Shown in pieces: positions 22,443-34,000 of a DNA stretch of 64,000 nucleotides (its first letter is position 1; the number at the start of each line of letters is the position of its first letter). Where the stretch lies: positions 1,426,001 through 1,490,000 of the forward strand of contig JASJZC010000006.1 of NCBI GenBank assembly GCA_037178855.1, read 5' to 3'. The DNA is from Oscheius sp. JU75. Taxonomy: Eukaryota > Nematoda > Chromadorea > Rhabditida > Rhabditidae. The position numbers and the translations under genes were made by a program. The notes below the pieces were generated by a model. The model was not told the DNA's origin and made no database searches. It worked only from the letters and a program-made list of their open reading frames with translations.

Positions 22443-22992
22443 TACAGGGTGGCCGATAAGTATTGGCGCGTAAAAAATGCGTTTTTCTTCGAAATCAGAA
22501 AACTTTTTGCACTTTAGGTGGCTAGATATGATGGAAAACATCTCGCAAATTTATATTTTCGGTCAGATCGAGAGATTTACTTTTAAATTTGCACAGTGGT
22601 GGAAACTGTGCGACCGTGGAACAGCTTGTGCGGCGCAAGTGACATGTCAAAAAACGAATTACGTATAAACCCTATACGGTGTGTTTCGAATAGCCTGAGC
22701 CTAAGTTTCTACATTGTTAAATCAATTATGATGTCTTCGGTATTAAAAGAACGCAAAGTTTTTTCTTTGGTGGATTGTTTGGGTCTCTTTTTTAAATTGA
22801 TTTTGCCAAGGGGGTGAAAGCGGTATCCATCGTTTGCTAGAAAAACCGAAAAACTCTATAACATGAGACTATGTTGGTCGGATAGAGTATAAACTAGTAT
22901 TAAATCAGCCTATATACAGGTCTTTAAGATGAACTGTGGGAAACAAGGACTCCATATGAGTAAGCGTGCCAATACTTATCGGCTACCCTGTA
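22443..22992. mobile_element. Non-autonomous Tc1/mariner-type MITE, TA target duplication
   Basis: Terminal inverted repeats of about 25 bp begin CAGGGTGGCCGATAAGTATT on the left (22445) and read CAGGGTAGCCGATAAGTATT from the right end (22990 reversed). Both are flanked by TA (22443-22444, 22991-22992). The 546-bp element has no transposase. CAGGGT...-type ends with TA duplication are typical of Tc1/mariner MITEs. Confidence 0.8.
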
Positions 22993-25032
22993 GACACAGA
23001 GTGCGAAAGGTCTCGCGAGAATTACAGTAACCCTGACTCGGGCTGAAGATTTTCGCTTTAAAGTGTTTACATTTTTCAGTCGTTATGACATTGGCATCGA
23101 ATTCCGGGCCCAAGAAAACATGGCAACAAATTTGTAAAAAAAAAAGATCAAGATCACTATCAGAAAACCCCTGAAAAAGCGTGAAACCCGAAAATGGGGC
23201 TCTGCTCACCTATTTTGACCATTTTCAACATTTTTCTTATACGTCTTTTCCTAATTTTGTTGTCAATTAGATTTATACATGCCTAGAATAGAAAAAGCAA
23301 GAGAGAAATTCTAGACGCTCTGATTTCAGCGCTAGCAACGCGCGGAGCAGCCGCCTGTCGAGCTTTGTCTGAAACGGAACAGTCACTCAATTCGGGCCAG
23401 TATAGTCCGAACTTGTTCTACCATTGAGTGTCAAAGCCGCAGAGACGAGCTTGCAACCAAAAATAAGAAAACATGGTCTCAAGGTCTCAAAAAAAACAAC
23501 CAAACGCGCAGCCATGCACTGTAACTGGAAAATGACCAATATGGATAATTATTTGGGCACGCTAGACATATGCCTGCTATAATAGCTCGGGCCAATTTGG
23601 CCTGCAAAACGGCTCCTTTATGTTTGACGTCACTAAATTGGCCGTATTGTAGCGTATTGGCAGTTAGTGTCTCATAGTTAAAAACATTTTCACCTATTCA
23701 GTTTGTTCTGGAAAAAACCTACTTTGTGTGCGGTGTTTCTTTTTTTTGAATGAAATTTTTGATTTTCTTCAGTCGCATCCTGAAAACTGTATGTGAGTAT
23801 TTGAAGCTTGAAGTATAAAGGCTGTGAAAAGATACATTTTATAACAAGGTATTATAGAAACAAGATGAATAGTTTGCTTAGAAAAAAGCAACTGTTAAAG
23901 GAAAAGGATAAGGAAAAATGACCATTCTTGTTAAGCTGTGTGACAGAGCAGTGCATGATAATATTGTTTACTTTCTCCACGGTGACTAATATGAAAAGCG
24001 ACAAATATCATCGTTGTGGTTTATTTGCTGTTGGAATGTACCCAATTTAGAATATTTATTGTTTGCAATTCATGTCTAAGTTTGATGACATGAGGTAATA
24101 TAGTAAAGGACCGCTATTAAGATGACTACATACGTCTTTACTTCGAGCCAGAAGGACTGCAAAGGCTGTTTGGCTCAAGTGAAGTACAGTTTGGTTATAA
24201 TTTTGCTTTGTGTTACGAATCTTTTGCTTTTATTTCCCAACATGAATGTCACCTTAAGAAGCACATTTATCCATCACTTTTCCAAAGACGATTAGAAAAC
24301 TTTCTTCCTATCTTTAATATACAAAAAAGGATTTTAGCTTTCCAATTCTACTAGTTTGTTTTCTAAGGGATTTACAGTTTGCGTGTTTTAATACGTATCT
24401 ATACCAGTTCCATGTAGTTCACTTTGTTTCAGTGAGATACTCTGATAAGCTTATCTCTGCTGACGCTCCCATTTTTTCTCTTTCCTATCAGATCACTGCT
24501 CTGAAGACAGAAGAAGCGATATCAGAAAATAATTTGTAGAACTTCATGATTAAAAAAAGCGCCCGTGAAAGAAGGTTGTTTGGTCTTCACAAACACAGGG
24601 CAATATAATCCTGTCGGCAAACTGGGAAAGCTTAAACCACGTCGGTTCTTTATCACTACCTGAAAATCGCGTAACTGTACTCTTCCTGGGAATGATGAAG
24701 TCAGACGCGGTATGGTCTTCTCCAATATGCCAACAGAATTCTATTATCCTGTTTTTTTTACTACTTTTTATTTTCCAGTTGTTGTTATTTTTTTCTTTGA
24801 GCATTTCGAATAATATTCTGTATCTATCAAAATATTTCGCATTTACCAATCTATTTTAATGCTCGCGCGTCAGTGTCCGTGTGTCTGAGCCCATTTTTGC
24901 CATATAAGCAATATACTTAAAATATAAAATGAATTGTTCAGCTTTTATTATCTTTTGCATATATAGGGCTGTAGCTTTCTAGTGCTCATAATGAATTTTA
25001 ACTAAGTATTTAGTGCAATTGAGCAACCGAAC

Positions 25033-28000
25033 ATGGTAGACGATAAAGCAGTATCCTCGTCACAGCCAATGCGTGAGTTTGTATATATTCATTGCGTAAT
25101 TTTCTTTGGATATCTTTGCCTCATTTTTCAGTATTTTTAGAATCAAATAAAAAAGTCAAAACGGACCAAGAATATGCCCATGAAGTTTTTCATTGCGTTG
25201 AGAAGGGATGTTCTTTAAACGAAACCAAGAACAAGTTGCTTGGAGAGATGGAAAGAATTTATCCGGTACTAATTTTAGCATTCAAACTCACTTGTCTTTT
25301 GTAGATGATTGGTGACAGAGTTGCAATGCACTATAACAAGACACTAACCGACAAATTGAATCAGCTTTCTATTTCCGGAATGTCTAGTCGATGTTTGGAG
25401 AAAAATCCTTCTTTCTTCGAACTCATCGCAAAAAGAAACTTGGAGGAAGATTATCTATTTTGGCTTGACATAATGTCATTTGGAAACGGTGATATAAACA
25501 ACACGTCAATGTGAGTCCATAGTCTGGATTGAACATTATTTTGTACATTCTAAATTCACAGAGCTATTTGAGCATTTGATATATTTTCCTTTTCGAATTG
25601 CAGGGAACATCTTGAAAAGCAGCTTCAGTGCCTGCCAGACAAAGAACAAAAGTCGTTGTTTTCTTTTTGGACAACCCGTCTCGAGCGGCTTCTGCCATAT
25701 TTTTCATCACAAACCGCAGAAAAAGAGCTCTTCAGGACTATCAAAGCTTGGCTCTTGTCCGAAAAGTTCGCTGAAGAAAACGATAAAAAGTGGACACGTC
25801 TGGTTCAAGATTCCTCAAACTCAATCAATCTTAAAGAGTTGAAAAAAGTTGTTTGGACTAAGGAATCAACACGGGAATATCTGGAATTTGCTGATGTTTT
25901 GGAAAACATCCCATTTTCCACACTCACTGTCGATACTGCCACAAAGTTGTATACATATCTTCACGACATTTTCACTCTTCATGTAACCCTCTCCAAAAAT
26001 GCTTTTGGAGCTGTACTCACCGTTTCGAAGAAGATTCTTTTTCTTAGCGATAGCAATGAAGCTATGACAAAGATTAGGGATAAAATTTCTCAAGCTGCTG
26101 ATTCGTAAGTATTTTCCTTTAATATCAATATCAGGTTCAGACACTGGAACATTTACGAAATACGGATCTATGGAAGTAAACTACTGGTACTTAATTGCGA
26201 CTTCGAACAGAGAAGTTTTCATGGAATGAACTTGATTTTTGGTGCATTAGTGCTTGTGGTAAAAACCAATGTTCTTATTGACTTGTCAGGTAGACAGGCT
26301 CGTTTCTAAAAAAAAGATTTAAGTGTAGGAGATTCGCACAATCGGAAACTGCGTGACCCCGCTCCGTCTGCGCTTGGAACTGATGGCAAGCCTGGAAGCG
26401 ATGGTACTGATGGCAAGCCGGGCGAGTCCAGTGGCAATCTTTTTCTGTTCGTAAACAGAATTGTGCATCCCAATCTATTATCAGTTCTACTAAACGGAGG
26501 AACAGGACAAGGCGGCCAAGATGGAGGAAACGGCGCCAAAGGCACCAGCGGAAAGCCCGTGACAAAAGCAGAACTTGAAGAGCTGATGCCAAAATATACT
26601 TCCCTATACCACGCGGACGATAGCTACATGATCAATTTTGCGCCAAACGGCTTCACTTTATGTGGGAATTCTGAAAGCGAAGATAGACTCAGGAATGCAT
26701 GGGTCTACAATTCTTTCACTAACGAAGATGGCAGGAAAATTGAATTTTCCTATAGCGGTGACGACAGTATTACGTGGAATCTATATGATATTTATTTTGT
26801 CGTTTATGGATCCGTTGGTGGTGCCGGAGGAAGGAATGGTCTTGGTGGCGAAGGAGGAAAGGCGGGAAAGCTCACCGCCATATTCATGGATACCGGAAAA
26901 ACGGTACCTATCGGGCACACTAAGTCGGTCGAGGGCACAATTGGATGTCATGGCACGTGTGGAAAGCCTGGGGAATCGGGAACTGATGGAAATGATATGG
27001 CGATGATTGATCGAAGCCGAGGAAGCAGAAACCATATGTTTTTCCCTGGAGAAGCGGGTCATTCAAAGTTAAAAGCTGTCTTCTATCCTACTAACCAAAC
27101 AACGCCAAGGACTCGTTTAAATGGTTTTTACAAATTCAGAAGGAGGGAGATCAACCATTACTGTGGTTTTGAAGAGGTACAAATCGAACCGATACAGAAG
27201 ACGGGGGAAACGCAAGCACGCGAGGAAAGTAACAGGAATTCGGATTCAAAAGCGGTCAGCAAGCAAACAATTTCTCAAGAAGAAACCGTCAACGAGTTCA
27301 AAATATACTATGGAGGAGTAGATATTGATTTTATTGTGGAGGACATAAATATAAAAACTGGAGGAAGCAAAGTCGAAAATGCTGTAGAAGTAAATGAAGT
27401 CAAAGAAGAAATTTCCGTTGCTAGAACGCAAGTTGAAGATGTATCTCAGCACGAGGCAAACCTCCTAAAAATGCAAGTAACTACGGAATCGGCTGTCAAG
27501 ATGATTCAAGATGTGAACTGGAAACAAAAAGCAGATCTAACTGTAGCAGAAAGTTGCATCAGTGTGCTGTCAAATATATTGCAGGTTCCTTTGAATATGA
27601 ACGACCACGCAAAGGCCATTACTACTATGTTGGAAAAAGTTAAACGTTTAAGAGACAGTAAAAACGGAGGAAAAAACTATCCCGATCTGCTTCAGCTTGA
27701 GACGAACATCAAGGATAAAATGCGCCTCAGTGGAGACGAATGTACAAGAAAACATACTCAGGATGAGTTTAGGAATTTTTCTAAGATTGAACCCATTGAA
27801 CAAGAACTTATCGATGTCTCCTGTGGAACACAGTGGGTGCATGATTTTGCGGAAACTCGGCAAAAACTTGTCGACAAGATGGAGAGCGAAGCTGCTGCTT
27901 TTGGAGCAGATCGTGATCTGTTGCTTGCTTTATGCAATATTCATGCCTATTTGGATAAACGCCAAGAACTGTTTAAAAAGTATTATGCAAAAATCAATTG

Positions 28001-31000
28001 GAGTGATTTTGGACAAGTGAAAGCACACTTGAAGAGTTTGTCCGAGAATTATTTCATAGATATTGACAAATTACTAGACGTTGAGCATAGAATTGGGACA
28101 ACTAACGTTTTCTCTTCACTCAATGAACTGATTTCCGATTCACCGTACATGAAAAAACGGTTCACTTTTGAACATGACATGTGTGGCAATTCAAAGCCTG
28201 CTGGAACGACTGCATCATCTCTTATTCACATGTACTTTTTCTCTAAGCAGATATTGGAGTTCAATATGAAGGTGTACCGGTACCGAAAGAAGGTCAGAGT
28301 TGAGGACTGGATTGTGGAGGATACGAGCAGCGAAAGCTTGGAGATATTTCGTGATACAATTAATACGTCTGGATATGAATCACCCAGCAAGTCGTTCTTC
28401 GATGATCTCAGGAAGAATGGAGCAACCTCATCTGCATACAGACTATTGGTGGCTGAAGAGACGAATGAGAACGTCCAAGCCTATAGTCAAAACGGCTTCG
28501 CGAAAGTCAAACTGGTGGAAAACAATAATTCTAAAGCCAAGGAGAAACACTATTTGATCCTTAGCACATCTGGTGAAGTTTTCAAAGCAGTGCCCAATGA
28601 AAATATCCGTAAACTCCGAGATTCAATCGATTCACACGAGCCAAACCTATTGCTCTCTGACGAAACTGACTTGTCCGAGTTTGTTGTTTCCGCTTTTTAT
28701 GCTCAAATCACCGAATGGTCAGATGCTGTGACCGCTTCAACCGGCTCCACTCTCTTTTTGAGATTCTTGCGACGTCTCTTTGAACTTCGTGGATGTTCCG
28801 AAACACTGACCGAACTACAGTTTGCTATTAGCACGTTCATAGAAGCTGTTTGCAACTATGGCATTTCCCAGGACCAGATGTGCTGGGTGAACATGGATAT
28901 CTAAGGAAGTGGTCTCTTCCACTGCGCCTAATTGCTGCTGTGAAAAATTGCTCTTCTACATTGGAAGAAATTTCGTACATGTTGGAACCAATAGTAGACA
29001 GTCGTTTAAGAGCATTGTTTGGAGCAAAACTGCAAGGGGAGAAAGTGGAATCGGAAGATATATCAAAAATAGTACAGCTGCTTACTCATTCCAAAGATTG
29101 TTTCTCCGAACTCGAACAGCGATCTTTGTCGGAATGGATCGACATCTCCAAGTGTCAACAATGGGAGAACTATGATGATCTGATGCAAAGTTACGGTTCC
29201 ATTGGCTACTACTTCGTGTTACTGGAATCTGCTCAAGGACAAGCACTAAAAGAAACTAGCGAGCAACTGCAAACAGTCATCAACCGTGTGCCACAACCAA
29301 GAATTCTACTCGAAAAGGTTGTATCTCGGCTCACTTTCATGATTCTCTACAAGGACATTGGGTTTGACAGTATATATCAAGACTCACTGTGCAATCTGCT
29401 GAGAACTTTATCATCAGTTGCTGGCTCCTTTATTAAATCAAACACAATAGAACATGTTATTGAATGTGGAAAAACGCAAAGTCAAGTTATGGATATCGTT
29501 CGGAAGTCTCATTCAAAGTGTTTGGACTCCATATTCCCGTCAAAAGAAAGAACTTTTTCCGAATTGGTTAGGATTACTTATCCTGGCTCTGAATCTGCTC
29601 AACTTTCGTCATTTGTGAAAACTGTATTGAATAGAGGAGATAGAACGGAAGAAATTATAGACTATTTGGGCCAAATCGACACTGCTCTGTTTGAATGGAC
29701 CCGTAGTAATGAAGGCGAAGCTAAAATGCTCAGGGATACACAAAAGCTAGCCGTGTTGTCTGCTTATTTTCATGACAAGAATCTTCTTGCTCAGGTTGGT
29801 TTTTAGATGCATACGTTTGAAAACTATAAGTTTAAAAAAGTTTGTGAAAACATTACCATATTGTTCTCAAATACTGATGTAAATCAACCTGATAGAATCA
29901 GTACCGAATTGAGATGATTATAAAAAACAAGCATCTCGCTAGTATACTGTTTCAGATCAACACCGGAGAGGGGAAGTCGTTTATTATTGCAGCTCTCTCA
30001 ACACTTAAAATTCTTGCTGGAGGCCCAATGACTCACGTGGACATTATTACAAGCTCTTCCGTTTTGGCGATTAGGGATTCGGAAGCTCTCAAGCCATTTT
30101 ATGCTCGATTTAAAATCACTGTTGGTCATAATTGTCATGCCGACGTCGAGAAAAGGAAGGAAGCCTACAAGTGCAACATTGTTTATGGGGATATCACTCA
30201 ATTTGAGCGCGATTATCTTCTTCATGAGTACTACAAGAAGAACATTTTGGGAAGCAGGAAACAGGAGCATGTCATTGTGGACGAGAGCGACAGCATGTGC
30301 TTGGATCATGGAAACAACATGCTGTATCTGTCTCATGTAGTCCCCGGACTGGATCTTCTGGAATCTCTGTTCGTCTTCATTCACAAGGAAGTTTATTCGA
30401 ACAGGACCACGGACAAGCTTGCATCGATGACTTCAGCACTACGCAAACAAGTCTTATCAGATCTGTTTGGGACAGTCACAAAAGATGATATTGCCAAGCT
30501 AGGGGACGAGCAGGACAGTTCTCAGATTAACGCCATTTGGAGATTACTGTCAAAGCACAAAGTTATTGGAGAAGATGGAATTCTTCTTGAGAAGCCGTCA
30601 GAAGAGATGCAAGCATTTGCAACAGAGATAAAATCAAACTTCGGAGAAACTGTTGCAATGTCGCTGCTGGCTATGATTCATGTTGTGGAGCACAGAAAGA
30701 GAGAAATCGTCGTACCGGAATATTTGAAACCGTACATACTCCTGGACGAATTCATTAACAATGCGTTCAAGGGCCTGTTTTTGAAAAACAAGGACGAGTT
30801 TATTGTAGATTTGGATAGGAATAAGACAGGATCCGATCTGCATCCCAGTGTCACAATTGTTGACAAAGGAACTGGGACCTCAATGGCTAATTCCCAGTGG
30901 AGTGAAGGACTACATCAATTCTTGCAGCTGAAACATGGCTGCCGGTTGTCGCCTATCAGTTTGAAAGCAGTTTTCATATCAAATGTGACTTATTTGAAGA

Positions 31001-34000
31001 AGTACTCCCAAATCAATGGCTTCAGTGGCACTCTTGGATCAGACGAGGAAAGCCGAAGTTTACGACAACTTTACAATGCTGACGTTATTCGAATACCTAC
31101 GTGGAGGCCAAAGGATTTCTATGAAAAAGTTCCTGTTCTGTGTCCTACCTCGACGCTCTGGATTGAGGCAATTGTCAAAAATCTCATAGAAGTTGCTGTA
31201 GAAGAAAACAGAAGCATACTTGTCATCTGCCAGACAATTGATTCTGTGGAAAATCTGAAGAAAGACTTGCTGGCTTACATGGAGAAAGAGATGCCTCAGT
31301 ATGCTCAACTAATAAAGGCAGCAATACTGTACACGAGAGATTATGAAGAATTTGATTTCGTAAGTGGAGGTCTGAAGCCTGGTCAGCTTATTCTGTCAAC
31401 AAATTTGGCTGGCCGAGGGACCGACATTATCTTATCTGAAAAGCTGAAGACCAATGGAGGTCTTCATGTAATCATAACTTTCCTTCCTGAAAATAGCCGA
31501 ATCGAGGCACAGGCATTCGGAAGATCAGCTAGAAGTGGTGATCCTGGATCTGGTCAGATAATCTGTTTGAATGATAAAAGCTCTCGAGGAGCCAAAAACA
31601 TTTTCCAACTAAAACAGTTTCGGGACAATGCCGAACTCCATCGTCTGCAGTCCTTGAAGAAAATCTACGATTTCCGTATAGATGTGGAGGAAACTTGTTT
31701 ACGCCGCTTTCAAGATCATTGCAGTGACGCCTTGCAAGAAGTATCAGCGTTGAAAGAAGATGAATTACCTTCGATCCAGCAGATCATCTATTTCTCCTTA
31801 CTGGACGAATGGGCTCTTTGGCTAGATGAACAAGCTGAGAACATCAAATTCTGTGAGAAAAGTGCTAATGAGGGAGAAAAACGCCATATCATTGAAATGG
31901 CTGAGAACTTTTTGAAAGAACACCCTCTACCGAAAAACAACAACATGATCGAAATATTAGATTCCATAAAATGGATCAAGTCTCCCCAACCGCTTATCAA
32001 CATTGCCTTGAGCTTGATGTCAACGAATCACAAGACGTTGGCTCTTTCATTTCTTGATACAGTTCTGACCGCTCATCCGGACTACTCGGCGGAAGCGTTG
32101 TACTACAAAGGAATTCTTACACAACAAGGGATCCGTCAGTACGAAGAGTTCAAACAAGAAATTGTTTTCGAGAAGAAAATGGATTACATCACTCGTCCAA
32201 TTCCAATTGCCTTAACTGGAGCGAAAAACTGCCTTTTTAAAATAATGCAAACATACGGTACATTGGAAGAACTTCCCAATGATCAAGTTAAATACGACGA
32301 AAAAAGTACGATGGAAGCTATGGATCTTCTTATCAGATCTCGCAGTGCATTCTTGGCAAAAATAATGGAGAAAAAAAGGTTGAACGATGTGGTGCAGATC
32401 TTAAAGCAGAGTGCCAATCAACATTTACTTTCAAGGTGGGTATTGGCTAGACCGTATTTCGGTTTTGATATACAGAATAATAATAAAACAGTAAAAAAAT
32501 TAGAATTTCTATCGAAACACCACCAAACTTTGGGTGAAAGTAGGTCACATTAAGCTCTCCTGTTACACCAAGCTTCGGCTGATTTTTTCGATCGTCGAGC
32601 TAGGTTCATTTTTTCACTTTTTGGGTTCAGAACTCGCAGCACTCTCTGACCCGCAGAATTTTTTGTAGTTAGGTATGTGGAATGTTAGTAAGCCTACCAG
32701 ATGTAGGATTAATAGATCTAGGACGTACAACCGTGCAAAATACTACTCAGATCAACCAGGCAGTTTTCTCAAACACTCGTTCCGGCTATGCCGCGTTCCG
32801 AATAACTAACCACAAAAAATTTTGCGGGTCCGAGAGTGCCACGAGGTCTAACTACGAAAAGTAAAAAAAAATGGAAAAAGCAAATCGGGGGCGGTTACAA
32901 ATTATTATTAGACATGATAGAAATGTACCCGATCGAGCTGAACTTCTGCTCGAGGCCTATTTGTTGCTAATTTTAGAGGTTATGAAGTGCAACATGAAGA
33001 ATGTATAGCTGTTTTCCAAGCTGTGATTGGAAACATTGAAGACATTGTTGGACATACTGTTACTATCTCCGATTTCTCACTCGAAACTGACGACTACGAC
33101 CGAATGTTTGCTCGCAAACGAGACTGCCAACAACTTGGCTTCATTTCTCCTGTGGTTTTAACAACTCAGCTGAGCATGTCAAAGTTGCATCAGCCGGCTT
33201 CTATGAATGCAATTCCCGTCCAGATGCTGTATCAATATCTCAACTGGATTCAGAATACACAGGAGAAAGCTTTTGACGGTCAAAAATTGATGGATGTGAA
33301 GTCGTTGGAGGCATTACCTTTGACGAGTGTTAACGGATTCTGGGAATGCCTTCGAACAAGTGGCTGCTTCATCTCCGAACGTTTTTTCATCGCGATTGAC
33401 AGACGGCTCAAGAATATTCCTGCAATCCCGTTCAAGAAAACAAACCTGCAAGTCGGACTGTTTGATCTCGTAAGAGAGTCCAGAAACTCGGAGAATTATG
33501 TCTACTTCGAATGTACGATGGCGCAAATAAACAATGCAGCTGTCGAGGGACAAGTGGTAGAAGCTATGGAGTCTGGTCAAGCTTACGTTGAGATTGTTGG
33601 AGCACTCAATCTTCCAATGCTGGAACAGACAAAAATGTTGAGCAAGTTTGACTACATAGCCAAAGAGACGGTGATGATTGAGCTGGGAATTATGGAAGTG
33701 GAGGCACAGTGGATTTTGAAGAAAATGGAAAAGGAAGGAATACTGACAAAGATTAAAGCTAGAAATGGAACTAACACCATGGAAGTATTCAGCCTTGTTA
33801 ATTCACTGGATCTCTCAATTTTTCCAAAGAATATTCAACCAGCTATTGAGCTACTGTTCAATCGACACTTCTGCTATGGCTATGCATTAAAATGCATAAA
33901 ATCGACAGTGGAAAGATGTCTCGATGGAGAAGACGTGAAACACAAAGTTCTGCTTCCGCTCAATCCGTACAAGGACCTTTATCACAGTCTTATCAGTCAC

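Larger units (their letters stand above)
20886..25032. other. Spacer between the DUF4781-like and SecA-like genes
   Basis: About 4.1 kb without an intact gene. It holds an integrase-tail remnant (21040-21231), a minus-strand exon-like fragment (21597-21978), a double palindrome (22171-22415) and a TA-flanked MITE (22443-22992). From 23.0 to 25.0 kb I see only AT-rich DNA with short frames. Confidence 0.5.

Noticed and set aside
24522..24849. Minus-strand frame with ASDFIIPRKSTVTRF
   Set aside because: Reads partly like protein but has no start context, splice sites or neighbours; too weak to annotate.
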